From NCBI GenBank assembly GCA_041687015.1, contig JAWLCT010000009.1:1-64000 (forward strand): a DNA stretch of 64,000 nucleotides. Reading direction: 5' to 3'. The notes below the pieces were generated by a model. It was not told the origin of the DNA, searched no databases, and saw nothing but the letters and a program-made list of their open reading frames with translations. The translations under genes and the position numbers were made by a program. Source of the DNA: JALOAT01 sp041687015. GTDB lineage: Bacteria; Pseudomonadota; Gammaproteobacteria; Thiohalomonadales; Thiohalomonadaceae. This document shows, piece after piece, positions 53,318 to 62,464 of this stretch; the stretch's first letter is position 1, and every line of letters starts with the position of its first letter.

Positions 53318-55198
53318 GTGAATCGGGTGCGCCGTTGCATTTACGGCGGCATGTTGCTGTGCCTTCCCGCCATGACCTCCGCCAGCGGCGGACTGAAGGA
53401 CCTGCACTTTGGGGAAGCGCTGTATTACGCGCGCCAGGGCGAATGGTTCTCCGCCATCGCGCGGCTGGACCACGAACTGGTCCAGTACCACGACCTGGAC
53501 GAACCGCAGCTTGATTCCCTGCACTTCCACATCAACGATGCGGAGTTCTCGGTGGGTGACTTCGAGCTGTCCTATCGCATGCACAACCGCGCCGGGCGCG
53601 CCATCAAGGCCGTGCTCGAAGCCAACGTGGCGCCCGCTGTGCGCAACGAAGCCGCGTATCGACTGGCAAAACTGCACTTCCAGAAAGCGCAGCCGGCTCA
53701 GGCACTGCACGCGCTGGAGCGCATCGATGGACCGGTGCCCGACAGCATTCGCGACGATCTCGCCTTCCTGCGTGCGCAGGTGTACCTCGCAAATGGCCGT
53801 TTTTCCGAAGCCATCGCCCTGCTCGAAAAGCTCCGCGGTGCGGAAGCCTATCGAGGCTTTGTCGAATACAACCTGGGCATTGCGCTGTTTCTGGCCGGCC
53901 GGCAGGAACAGGCGGTCATGCAACTGGCCAGGGCCGGTGAAGTCGCGGGTGCGGACGCGGCCTCGCAGGCCATCCGCGACAAGGCCAATTTCGTGCTGGG
54001 GAGCCGCTTGCTGGAAGACGAACGCTTCGCCCAGGCCGTGCAATATCTCGATCGCGTGCGTCTCAAGGGCCCGTTTTCCAACCGGGCATTGCTCAGCGCC
54101 GGTTGGGCCAGTGCCTCTCAGGAACAGTATGACCGGGCGCTGGTGCCGTGGACCCTGCTCGCGGGCCGCAACGTGACCGATCGGGCCGTCCAGGAGGCCT
54201 TGCTTGCCGTGCCTTACGCCTACGGCAAACTCGATGTTCACGGCAAGGCGGCACTGCTGTACGGGAGCGCTCTGGAGGCTTTCGGCAAGGAGCTGTCGCG
54301 GCTCGATGCGTCCATCGTCAGCATCCGCGAAGGCCGGTTCCTCAAGGCGCTGGTGCGTGAGGAGCTGAAGCAGGACAGCAACTGGGTGATCAAGCTGCGT
54401 GAACTGCCCGACGCGCCCGAGACCTGGTACCTCACCGAGTTGCTGGCCTCGCACGATTTCCAGGAATCACTTAAGAACTATCTGGATCTCGAGGCGCTGC
54501 GCAAGAAGACCGCCGCCTGGGCCGGACATCTGGCGGCTTACGAAGAGGTCATCGCCCTCAGACGCGCCTACTACCAGCCGTTGCTGCCGGCGATCGATCG
54601 TCAATTCCGTCTCCTCGATTCACAACGCAAGCTGCGCCTGGAGCAGCGTGATCACCTGAACCAACGCCTGCAATCCCTGCTGGTCATGCCGCGCCCCGAG
54701 CTGCTGATTACGGCCGAGGAGCGCCAGGTCAGTGAACGCCTTGTGCGCATGGAACAGGGCATCGACCGCAGACGGGCGGATGCGGCGCCGGTGCTGGCGC
54801 GCATCCACCGGTTGAAAGGGGTGTTGCACTGGAACATCCATACCGATTACCACCGCCGTCTCACCGAGGCGTACACCCATCTGCGTGAATTGGATCAGGC
54901 GATCCAACGGCTCGATGAAATCTATGCCTCGTTCGTGCGTACCCGCCAGGCGGCTACGCAAAGTTATGAGGGTTATGAAGACACCCTGCGCAGACTGAAG
55001 GCCCGCGCCGTGCGGGCACAGGAAACCATCACACGTCTCATGGCCCGCCAGGGCAGCCTCATGGAAGCCATGGCCATCGAGGAGTTGGATCGTCGCCGTC
55101 AGCGCCTTGAGGAATACCAGGTGAAGGCCCGGTTCGCACTGGCCGACAGCTACGACCGCGCCACGGGCAAGCAGGGCACGGAGGCCGTAGCGCCATGA
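53318..55198 (+). CDS. Large TPR-like periplasmic protein
   Basis: GTG 53318 starts a signal peptide (VRRCIYGGMLLCLPAMTSASGG). The 626-residue product has degenerate tetratricopeptide helices in its first ~330 residues (FGEALYYARQGEWFSAIARLDHEL, AYRLAKLHFQKAQPAQALHALE, NLGIALFLAGRQEQAVMQL) and long coiled-coil helices in the second half (about 430-610). There is no lipobox. Such TPR/coiled-coil proteins can span much of the periplasm. It overlaps the next gene by four bases. Confidence 0.78.
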   Translation: MNRVRRCIYGGMLLCLPAMTSASGGLKDLHFGEALYYARQGEWFSAIARLDHELVQYHDLDEPQLDSLHFHINDAEFSVGDFELSYRMHNRAGRAIKAVLEANVAPAVRNEAAYRLAKLHFQKAQPAQALHALERIDGPVPDSIRDDLAFLRAQVYLANGRFSEAIALLEKLRGAEAYRGFVEYNLGIALFLAGRQEQAVMQLARAGEVAGADAASQAIRDKANFVLGSRLLEDERFAQAVQYLDRVRLKGPFSNRALLSAGWASASQEQYDRALVPWTLLAGRNVTDRAVQEALLAVPYAYGKLDVHGKAALLYGSALEAFGKELSRLDASIVSIREGRFLKALVREELKQDSNWVIKLRELPDAPETWYLTELLASHDFQESLKNYLDLEALRKKTAAWAGHLAAYEEVIALRRAYYQPLLPAIDRQFRLLDSQRKLRLEQRDHLNQRLQSLLVMPRPELLITAEERQVSERLVRMEQGIDRRRADAAPVLARIHRLKGVLHWNIHTDYHRRLTEAYTHLRELDQAIQRLDEIYASFVRTRQAATQSYEGYEDTLRRLKARAVRAQETITRLMARQGSLMEAMAIEELDRRRQRLEEYQVKARFALADSYDRATGKQGTEAVAP

Positions 55199-58100
55199 GG
55201 ATGCGCACGCCCCTGCTGTTCGCTTGCCTTGCTCTGGCGCTGCCGGGCTGCCGGTATGCCGCCGATGGCGAGACCCTGGCGCAGTTGCACAACGTTCGCA
55301 TTGAAATCAAGGAAGCGCAGATCGAGGGCGGCCTGGAAAAAGCCATCGAGAGTTATCGGCAGTTCCTCGCCGTCACCCCCGAATCGGCCATGACGCCCGA
55401 GGCCATCCGTCGTCTGGCGGATCTCAAGATCGAAAAAGAATACGGGCTCACCGGCAGCGCCCCGGCACAGCCTGCCACGGCGACCCAGGACACCCCGGTG
55501 CCGCCGCCCAGTCCAGCGCCGGCCGTGGTGAAGCGCCCGGCTGCGGCGCCATCGGCACGGCCGATTCCGGCCACGCGTGAGTCCCAGGACGACTTCGAGC
55601 AACGCGCCACCGCAGCCCAGGCGAAAAGTGCACCGGGCGGGGCGCAGGATTTTACGCATCCCGACGTGGAGGACGACCTGCTGCGGGCGGATGCCGTGGA
55701 GGCGATTGCGCTCTACCAGAAGTTGCTGGCGAAGTATCCACTGTACGAGCGCAACGACCAGGTGCTCTATCAGATGGCGCGCGCCTACGAAGAGTTGGGT
55801 GAGGTGGAAGAGGCGATGAAGGTGATGAACCGCCTGGTCAGTGACTATCCCCAATCCCGCTACATCGATGAAGTCCAGTTCAGGCGCGGCGAATACTTTT
55901 TTACCCGCAAAAGGTACCTGGATGCCGAGGAGGCTTACGCAACCATCGAGAACATCGGCGTGGGTTCCTCCTATTACGAACTCGCGCTCTACAAGCTGGG
56001 TTGGTCGCTCTACAAACAGGAGATGTATGAAGACGCCCTGCACAAGTTCATTGCCCTGCTCGATCACAAACTGGACAGCGGCATCGAGCTGGCGAACGCT
56101 GCGGACGATATCGAGAAAAAACGCATCGACGACACGTTTCGTGTGGTGAGCTTCAGCTTCTCCTATCTGGGCGGGCCATCGGCGACGGACGAATATTTCG
56201 CGCGTTACGGGGCGCGTTCGTACGAAGAGAACATTTACGCGAATCTCGGTGAACATTATCTCGAAAAGCGGCGATATAGCGACGCAGCGCTGGCGTATAA
56301 ATCCTTCGTGCGCCTGCATCCGTTTCACAAGGCCTCGCCGAGCTTCGATATGCGGGTCATCGATATTTACAAGGAAGGCGGCTTTCCCAAACTCGTCATC
56401 GAGGCCAACCGCTATTTCGCCAAGAATTACGGCCTGAAATCGGAGTACTGGAAGCACTTCGAGGTGGATGCCTATCCGGAAGTCCTGGGCTACCTGAAAA
56501 CCAATCTCAAGGAATTGGCCAACCATTTCCATGCCCTGTATCAGGACAAACGGCTTGTGAAGGACAGGGAGGTACATTACGGCGAGGCGCTGACCTGGTA
56601 TCGGGAATACCTGGAATCCTTCCCCGGCGACGCGGACTCATCGCCCATCCATTACCAACTGGCCGACCTGCTGCTGGAGCACAAGGATTATGCGCAGGCA
56701 GCACTGGAATACGAGCGTACGGCCTACGATTACCCCCCCCACGAGAAGGCATCCGATGCGGGCTATGCCGCCGTGTATGCGCATCGGCAGGACATGGGTG
56801 CGCGTGCGCAGGGCGACAGGATCCAGGCGCGTCGCAATGTGATTCGTACCTCGTTGCGGTTCGCCGAAGCTTTCCCCAGCCACGAGAAAGCGGCCCTCGT
56901 GTTGGGTGGAGCGGCTGACGATCTGTACGCGCTGAAGGACTATGCCCTGGCGGCGACCACGGGGCGCCGCCTCATCGAGACCTATCCGCAAGCCAAACCA
57001 GCGATCGTGCGCGGGGCGTGGCTGGTGGTGGCCCATGCCTCTTTCGACCTGGAACAGTACGCGGACGCGGAACTGGCCTACGCCAATGTATTACAGCGCA
57101 CGGACCAAAACGACAAGTCTCGGGGCGCGCTGTATGAAAACCTCGCTGCGTCGATTTACAAGCAGGGCGAGCAGGCGGCTGCCACCGGGGATGACGCCAC
57201 GGCGGCGCAGCACTATTTGCGCATTGCCCGCCATGCCCCTGATTCGAAGATTCGCCCAACGGCTGAATTCGACGCGGCCACGGCGCTGATCCGCTTGCAG
57301 GACTGGGAACAGGCGGCAGAGGTACTGCTTGGATTCCGCAGGACGTTCAACAGCCACGAGCTGCTGCCCGAGGTGACCAAGAAGATCGCCTTCGTCTACA
57401 AGGAGGCCGGGAAACTTGCCCTGGCCGCACGCGAGTACGAACGTATCGAAGCCGAATCCCGCGACGAGGACGTACGTCGCGGTGCCCTCATGCTGGCGGC
57501 GGAACTCCACGAACAAGCCGGACAGCCCGGGGAGGCGGTCAAGGTCTACAAGCGCTACGTCAGCCAGTTCCCACGGCCGCTGGAAACGATGGTCGAAGCG
57601 CGCTACCGCCTGGCTGCCGTGTACAAATCGGTCAGCGATACCAGTGCCTACCACAAGGAACTCGAACGCATCGTCAGTGCGGACGCCCGGGCCGGGCGCG
57701 AACGCACCGAGCGCACCCGTTATCTCGGCGCAGTTTCGGCACTGGCTTTGGCCGAGCCCTCGTACACCCGGCTGGTGGAGATCGAACTGACAAAACCCTT
57801 CAAAAAGAACCTGAAGCGAAAACAGGCCGCCATGAAGGCGGCGCTGGATCGTTTCGGGAAACTGACCCAGTACCAGGTGGGGGAGACCACGGCGGCGGCC
57901 ACGTTCTACATGGCCGAAATCTACCTGCACTTCAGCAAGGCACTCATGGCCTCGGAGCGCCCGGACAATCTCAGCCCGTTGGAACTTGAGCAATACGAAC
58001 TGGCCATCGAAGAACAAGCCTATCCCTTCGAGGAGAAGGCCATCGACGTGCACCAGAAAAACCTGGAGCTGCTTGCCCTCGGTACCTTCAACGCCTGGAT

Positions 58101-58317
58101 CGACAAGAGCCTGTCGAAACTCGCGGCGCTGGTGCCGGCCCGTTACGCCAAGCCCGAGGAAGGCAGCGGCTACATCGAATCCATCGGCGTGTACAAATAC
58201 GAAATCGTGCGTCAGGGGCAGTCGTCGTCCGATGAACATGCCCGCCAGGCGGACGTAGCTACGGATGAAGCGGCGCCGGTGCAGGCGACAGCAAGCAAGA
58301 CGGGGCAACCGGCATGA
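55195..58317 (+). CDS. Giant TPR lipoprotein (GltE/AglT-like)
   Basis: ATG 55195 overlaps the preceding stop. The 1040-residue protein has a lipobox (ALALPGC, about Cys18), a short helical lead, a Pro/Ala-rich linker (about residues 90-130), and then many TPR units (VLYQMARAYEELGEVEEAMKVMN, AALAYKSFVRLHP, YQLADLLLEHKDYAQAALEYE, ALMLAAELHEQAGQPGEAVKVY). It is probably anchored in the outer membrane. TPR lipoproteins of this kind belong to the Agl/Glt motility complexes of myxobacteria; here the partner set is similar but the role is unknown. Confidence 0.8.
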   Translation: MRMRTPLLFACLALALPGCRYAADGETLAQLHNVRIEIKEAQIEGGLEKAIESYRQFLAVTPESAMTPEAIRRLADLKIEKEYGLTGSAPAQPATATQDTPVPPPSPAPAVVKRPAAAPSARPIPATRESQDDFEQRATAAQAKSAPGGAQDFTHPDVEDDLLRADAVEAIALYQKLLAKYPLYERNDQVLYQMARAYEELGEVEEAMKVMNRLVSDYPQSRYIDEVQFRRGEYFFTRKRYLDAEEAYATIENIGVGSSYYELALYKLGWSLYKQEMYEDALHKFIALLDHKLDSGIELANAADDIEKKRIDDTFRVVSFSFSYLGGPSATDEYFARYGARSYEENIYANLGEHYLEKRRYSDAALAYKSFVRLHPFHKASPSFDMRVIDIYKEGGFPKLVIEANRYFAKNYGLKSEYWKHFEVDAYPEVLGYLKTNLKELANHFHALYQDKRLVKDREVHYGEALTWYREYLESFPGDADSSPIHYQLADLLLEHKDYAQAALEYERTAYDYPPHEKASDAGYAAVYAHRQDMGARAQGDRIQARRNVIRTSLRFAEAFPSHEKAALVLGGAADDLYALKDYALAATTGRRLIETYPQAKPAIVRGAWLVVAHASFDLEQYADAELAYANVLQRTDQNDKSRGALYENLAASIYKQGEQAAATGDDATAAQHYLRIARHAPDSKIRPTAEFDAATALIRLQDWEQAAEVLLGFRRTFNSHELLPEVTKKIAFVYKEAGKLALAAREYERIEAESRDEDVRRGALMLAAELHEQAGQPGEAVKVYKRYVSQFPRPLETMVEARYRLAAVYKSVSDTSAYHKELERIVSADARAGRERTERTRYLGAVSALALAEPSYTRLVEIELTKPFKKNLKRKQAAMKAALDRFGKLTQYQVGETTAAATFYMAEIYLHFSKALMASERPDNLSPLELEQYELAIEEQAYPFEEKAIDVHQKNLELLALGTFNAWIDKSLSKLAALVPARYAKPEEGSGYIESIGVYKYEIVRQGQSSSDEHARQADVATDEAAPVQATASKTGQPA

Positions 58318-58940
58318 GAACGCTGCGCATACTGCTTTTTCCGGTGCTGATGCTGATGACGCTGCTGTCCGGTTGTGTGTCCAGCCCGGACCGGCAGACA
58401 GCGGGTATGAGTAAGTCATCCCGTTCCTCAGGCGGCTATGCCATCCGCGAGGAGGTCAGGTTAAGTGCCGAGCTGCGGGAGGATTTCGAAAAGGCGGTGA
58501 GCCTGCTGCAGGCAGAGAAGTACGACGAGGGGATTGCGCTGCTGTTGGCGATTACCACGCATCCACAGGCCAGTCGCAATACCGCGCCGCATATCAATCT
58601 TGCGATTGCCTATCGAGAGACCGACAGACTCGAAGAGGCCGAGAAAAGTTTGAAAGAGGCGTTGGCAATCAATCCCGAGCACCCGGCGGCAAACAATGAA
58701 TACGGGCTGGTGCTGCGTAAGACCGGGCGCTTCCACGAGGCGAGGGCGGCCTACGAACGTGTCCTGCGCAATTATCCGGAATATCTCCCGGCACGGAGAA
58801 ATCTCGGCATTCTGTGTGATCTGTTTCTGGGCGACGCCCAGTGCGCCCTCGAGCACTACCGGATCTACAGTGCGGCCGTTCCGGAGGACAAGTCCGTCGC
58901 CCTGTGGATAGCCGATCTCGAGAACAGGCTCGCCCGTTAG
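58314..58940 (+). CDS. Small TPR lipoprotein
   Basis: Overlaps the giant TPR gene by four bases. The 208-residue product has a lipobox (MTLLSGC, Cys21), a basic/Ser-rich linker, and about three canonical TPR units (INLAIAYRETDRLEEAEKSLKEALAINPEH, NEYGLVLRKTGRFHEARAAYERVL, then a third). It resembles PilF/NlpI-style assembly lipoproteins in size, but its operon ties it to the envelope complex. Confidence 0.85.
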   Translation: MRTLRILLFPVLMLMTLLSGCVSSPDRQTAGMSKSSRSSGGYAIREEVRLSAELREDFEKAVSLLQAEKYDEGIALLLAITTHPQASRNTAPHINLAIAYRETDRLEEAEKSLKEALAINPEHPAANNEYGLVLRKTGRFHEARAAYERVLRNYPEYLPARRNLGILCDLFLGDAQCALEHYRIYSAAVPEDKSVALWIADLENRLAR

Positions 58941-58949
58941 GAGAACCCC

Positions 58950-59228
58950 ATGCGCGATGAACGTGGTGTCATGCTGATTCTGTTGCTACTGCCGGTGTTT
59001 GCGTTCGCGGCCGAAAAGCCCGCCGAGGATGACGCGAAAGTGATTTCAGGCATGTCCATCGTGGGCAACAGCGAAGCGCCCAAGTCACTGACCATCGTGC
59101 CCTGGAAGGGCGCGGACGTCGGTGACGACGGTGATCTGAATTCCAATCTGCTTGATGCGCGTCTGGTCCCTGTGGACCGGGAGGTGTTCATGCGGGAAGT
59201 CAGGTTCTACGAGTTGAGCAACCCTTGA
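58950..59228 (+). CDS. Small secreted hypothetical protein
   Basis: ATG 58950 follows GGAGAA. The 92-residue product has a signal peptide (GVMLILLLLPVFAFAAE) and a short mature part rich in Asp, Pro and Val (SLTIVPWKGADVGDD, then LDARLVPVDREVFMRE). No family recognised. Co-localised small proteins with an IVPWK-type motif recur in my recollection of similar operons, but I cannot verify that here. It sits between the TPR lipoprotein and the proton channel. Confidence 0.65.
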   Translation: MRDERGVMLILLLLPVFAFAAEKPAEDDAKVISGMSIVGNSEAPKSLTIVPWKGADVGDDGDLNSNLLDARLVPVDREVFMREVRFYELSNP

Positions 59229-59253
59229 ATCAATAGAAGAAGAGGCCCAGACC

Positions 59254-59919
59254 ATGCAAATCATCGATACCCTGGTGAGTTTCATTCGCGACGGCGGATG
59301 GTTCATGTATCCCATCCTGTTCGTGGGCGCCATCGGCTTTGCCATCGCCATTGAGCGTTACGTCAAGCTGAGCCTGGTGCGCAGCGCCAACCGCAAGATG
59401 TGGGATCAGCTGCATCCCGTGCTGGTGGACGGCGATTTCGACAAGGCACGCTCGCTCACGGCGGATGACACTTCCACCATCAGCCAGTTGCTTGGCCTCG
59501 GCCTCGCCCGGCAAGGCACCGTGCGGCGCCGCGAGGACATCGAGATCGCCATGGAAGAAGGCATGATGGAGATCATCCCACAGTTGGAGAAGCGCACAGG
59601 GTACATCGCGCTGTTTTCCAACATCGCGACCTTGCTCGGCCTGCTGGGTACCATTATCGGTCTGATCGACGCGTTCAACGCCGTAGCCAACGCCAACCCG
59701 GCGGAAAAGGCCGATCTGCTGTCAGCCAGTATCTCCGTAGCCATGAATACCACGGCCTTCGGCCTGATTGTCGCGATTCCTCTGCTCATCGTGCACGCCT
59801 ACCTGAATGCGCGGACCGGCGAAATCGTCGACAGCCTGGAGATGGCGTCCGTGAAGACCCTCAACATCATTTCGGGTACGTCCAAACGCCAGTACGAAAC
59901 CGTGAAGGCAGCCGCCTGA
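59254..59919 (+). CDS. MotA/TolQ/ExbB proton-channel family protein
   Basis: A 221-residue inner-membrane protein with three helices: GGWFMYPILFVGAIGFAIAI, NIATLLGLLGTIIGLIDAF and SVAMNTTAFGLIVAIPLLI. The second and third hold the Thr residues typical of the ExbB/TolQ pore (LLGT and NTTAFGL). It would form the pentameric ring around the ExbD-like subunits encoded next. Confidence 0.93.
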   Translation: MQIIDTLVSFIRDGGWFMYPILFVGAIGFAIAIERYVKLSLVRSANRKMWDQLHPVLVDGDFDKARSLTADDTSTISQLLGLGLARQGTVRRREDIEIAMEEGMMEIIPQLEKRTGYIALFSNIATLLGLLGTIIGLIDAFNAVANANPAEKADLLSASISVAMNTTAFGLIVAIPLLIVHAYLNARTGEIVDSLEMASVKTLNIISGTSKRQYETVKAAA

Positions 59920-59938
59920 ACAGCGGGGTAGCTCGATC

Positions 59939-60430
59939 ATGGCCAGGGCACATCACTACAAACGACACAAGGACGCGCCGGAGCTGGACATCACCACCTT
60001 CCTCAATCTGATGGTGGTGCTGATACCGTTTTTGCTGGTTACCGCCGTGTTCTCACGCATCACCATCCAGGAGCTCAATCTGCCGGAAGGCGCGGCGGGG
60101 GGAGCAAAGCCGGACAAGCTGCGGGTGGTCATCGAGGTGATCGTACGCCAGCGCGGGCTGGAGCTTGCCGATGGTAAACGGGTCGTCGCGAGATTGCCCA
60201 AGCAGGAAGACAAATATGACATCCCGGGCCTTTCCAAGCTGCTCATCGGCTTGAAGGAAACCTACGGCGACAAGGAAGACGCCACCATTCTCATCGAGCC
60301 GGACGTGGCCTATGAGGACCTCATCCATGTGATGGATGCGGTGAAACTGGCCGAAGTGAAAGTGGAAGGGGAGGACGAAGTACGCAAGATGGTCCTGTTC
60401 CCCGAATTGTCCATAGGTGATGCGCCATGA
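59939..60430 (+). CDS. ExbD/TolR-like protein 1, lacking the membrane Asp
   Basis: A 163-residue protein with a short basic N-terminus, one membrane helix (about residues 19-40, TTFLNLMVVLIPFLLVTAV) and a periplasmic ExbD domain. Family members carry an Asp in the helix that moves protons; the equivalent position here is Asn23. The family call is firm from position and fold, but this subunit should not carry protons by itself. It overlaps the next gene by four bases. Confidence 0.88.
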   Translation: MARAHHYKRHKDAPELDITTFLNLMVVLIPFLLVTAVFSRITIQELNLPEGAAGGAKPDKLRVVIEVIVRQRGLELADGKRVVARLPKQEDKYDIPGLSKLLIGLKETYGDKEDATILIEPDVAYEDLIHVMDAVKLAEVKVEGEDEVRKMVLFPELSIGDAP

Positions 60431-60924
60431 AGAATACGCGACGAATCAAGCGCATGGCGCGGGCGAAAAAGCACAAGTCAGGCGCCCTGAACCTCACGTC
60501 GTTGATGGATGTTTTCACCATCTTGGTGTTCTTCCTGCTGGTCAATCAGTCCGCGACCGAAGTGCTCGAACCGCCGGAGAACATCGTTCTGCCTGACTCG
60601 GTGGTGGAGTCCAAACCGCGCCAGACGGTGATCCTGTTCGTCAGTAATGAGCAGGTGCTGGTGCAGGGTGAGCCGGTTGTTTCCATGGACGATGTGCTGG
60701 CCACCAAGGGCGAACGCATCGAGCCGGTGAGAGAGCGTCTCATCAAGCTGAGGGAGAGCGTCATCGGTATCAACACCCAGACGGTGGCCGAAAGCAAGGA
60801 AGTCACCATCCTTGCGGACAAGTCCATTCCGTTCAAAGTGCTGAAAAAACTCATGGCGACGTGTACCAGTTCCGGATACACGAAGATTTCGCTGGCGGTC
60901 AACCAGAAGGCACACCAGGGCTGA
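60427..60924 (+). CDS. ExbD/TolR-like protein 2, with the membrane Asp
   Basis: ATG 60427 overlaps the previous stop. The 165-residue protein has a strongly basic N-terminus (RRIKRMARAKKHK) and one helix reading SLMDVFTILVFFLLV, with the proton-carrying Asp at residue 28. A periplasmic ExbD domain follows. With the preceding Asn-bearing paralogue it would form an asymmetric ExbD pair in the ExbB ring. Confidence 0.9.
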   Translation: MKNTRRIKRMARAKKHKSGALNLTSLMDVFTILVFFLLVNQSATEVLEPPENIVLPDSVVESKPRQTVILFVSNEQVLVQGEPVVSMDDVLATKGERIEPVRERLIKLRESVIGINTQTVAESKEVTILADKSIPFKVLKKLMATCTSSGYTKISLAVNQKAHQG

Positions 60925-60925
60925 T

Positions 60926-62275
60926 ATGGAGAGTACAGCGATTTCCGAAGATCGGCAGTTGATCGACGCGCAGATGGCCGAGGCGCGCGAGAAGGTCGCT
61001 GCGCTTGAAGTGCGTCGCCGTGAAGCGGACGCGGAAATGGAGCGTTTGCTCGCCGAGGGACAGCAGTACGCGGTCCTGAAAGAGGTCTGCGTTTCCCTGG
61101 ACAAGCTGCACACCATGGGCGCGGCGCATCTGTTTTGGGGCGAGCTCGATGCGATCAACGATCCGGTCGAGAACCTGGCGCGCATCCGGCAGGGCATTTA
61201 CGGATTCGAGGAAGAAGTCGACACGCTGGAACAGCGCCGTCAGGGGATCGTGCGGGAGATTCGTCAGGAACAGGACAACATCGACTTTCTGGCAGAAGAG
61301 CTCCTCCGCCTCCAGGAGCAGGAGGAACGCGCGAAATATGAGTTCGTCGTCGAGCGCGACTTCGAGGATCTGCCGTATCGGCCCATGGTCATGCCGTGGA
61401 CCAGCCAGGGAGAGGACGAGTGGCGCTTCCGCAAGGTGTTGCTCACGACACTGTTCATGGCGTTCAGTCTCGCCTGGCTGATGTCCTTGTGGACCATCAC
61501 ACCGCCGGCGCAGGACGAGGTGGTGCAGATTCCCGAGCGGTTGGCACGGCTGGTGAAAAAGGAGCCGCCCAAACCGCCGGAGCAACCGCAAGAGCGGCCG
61601 CTGCAGGAGAAGGAAAAGAAGCTCGCCAGTAAAGAGGCACCCACGCCCGCTGAAACCCAGCAGGCACGCAAGAAAGCCGAGAGTTCGGGATTGCTGGCCT
61701 TCAAGAACAGCTTCTCCGAACTCATGGAAACGTCCTCGGAGGCGCTGTTGGGCGCCGATGCACGCATCGACGACAGTGGCAAGAAAGCCTCGGGCCAGGC
61801 GCAACGGTCGCTGCTGGTGGCACAGGCCAAGGAAGGGAGCCGCGGCATCAATACCGCCGGTCTGAGCCGTAACGTGGGCGGTGCAGGCAACGGCATGGGC
61901 GGGGTGCAGTTCTCGCGTGTGGAGAGTTCCATCGGTACGGGCTACGCGTCGGACCGACCGCTCAGCGATGGGCCGGGACCCTCGCGCACCGACGAGGAAA
62001 TCCAGATCGTGTTCGACCGCTACAAGGCGGCGTTGTATCGCATCTACAACCGCGAGTTGCGCAACGACCCCACCTTGCGAGGGAAGATGGTGCTGCGCAT
62101 TACCATCGAGCCGGGCGGTCAGGTTTCCGCGTGCAAGGTGGAATCCACCGATTTGGCGTCGAAGGCATTGGTACAGGAAATCGTCGCGCGGGTGAGCCGG
62201 TTCAATTTCGGGCCCAAGGACGGCGTTCCGCGCATCACCATTCTGTATCCCATCGACTTCCTGCCGGCAACCTGA
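60926..62275 (+). CDS. TonB-like protein (AgmX/PglI C-terminal domain)
   Basis: ATG 60926 follows the ExbD gene by one base. The 449-residue protein has an unusually long cytoplasmic coiled coil (residues ~1-165), one membrane helix (about 171-192), a Pro/Glu/Lys-rich periplasmic stretch (PPKPPEQPQERP), a Gly/Ser-rich part, and a C-terminal TonB/AgmX-like domain (about 355-449: RYKAALYRIYNREL, then GKMVLRITIEPGGQVSACKV). It would transmit ExbBD-driven movement across the periplasm. The cytoplasmic coil distinguishes it from ordinary TonB. Confidence 0.87.
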   Translation: MESTAISEDRQLIDAQMAEAREKVAALEVRRREADAEMERLLAEGQQYAVLKEVCVSLDKLHTMGAAHLFWGELDAINDPVENLARIRQGIYGFEEEVDTLEQRRQGIVREIRQEQDNIDFLAEELLRLQEQEERAKYEFVVERDFEDLPYRPMVMPWTSQGEDEWRFRKVLLTTLFMAFSLAWLMSLWTITPPAQDEVVQIPERLARLVKKEPPKPPEQPQERPLQEKEKKLASKEAPTPAETQQARKKAESSGLLAFKNSFSELMETSSEALLGADARIDDSGKKASGQAQRSLLVAQAKEGSRGINTAGLSRNVGGAGNGMGGVQFSRVESSIGTGYASDRPLSDGPGPSRTDEEIQIVFDRYKAALYRIYNRELRNDPTLRGKMVLRITIEPGGQVSACKVESTDLASKALVQEIVARVSRFNFGPKDGVPRITILYPIDFLPAT

Positions 62276-62426
62276 CGTCGGTGACGGCGGCCGTGGACCG
62301 GTCGCCGTACCACCGCGCAAGGAAGCGAGGGCCGCGACAGGGTAGCTCATAGCAACGATTTAACCTTGAAAGCAGGTGCGTTGTTTTGGGCTTCCCTTCA
62401 CGGTTCCCTGTCGGGGATTTACCTAG

Positions 62427-62450
62427 AATTGATTGGACTAACAATCAATT
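62427..62450. promoter_or_regulatory. Inverted repeat upstream of the last gene
   Basis: AATTGATT (62427-62434) and AATCAATT (62443-62450) form a perfect 8-base inverted repeat with an 8-base spacer, centre-to-centre 16 bases. It is AT-rich in a GC-rich region and ends two bases before the ribosome site of the 62465 gene. It looks like an operator, or a hairpin in the leader. The rest of the 189-base gap shows nothing firm. Confidence 0.55.
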
Positions 62451-62464
62451 AGAAGGACGAATCC

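Noticed and set aside
60899..62350. Open frame of 483 codons on the minus strand
   Set aside because: Antisense to the AgmX-like gene, with no family features. The plus-strand gene is well supported.
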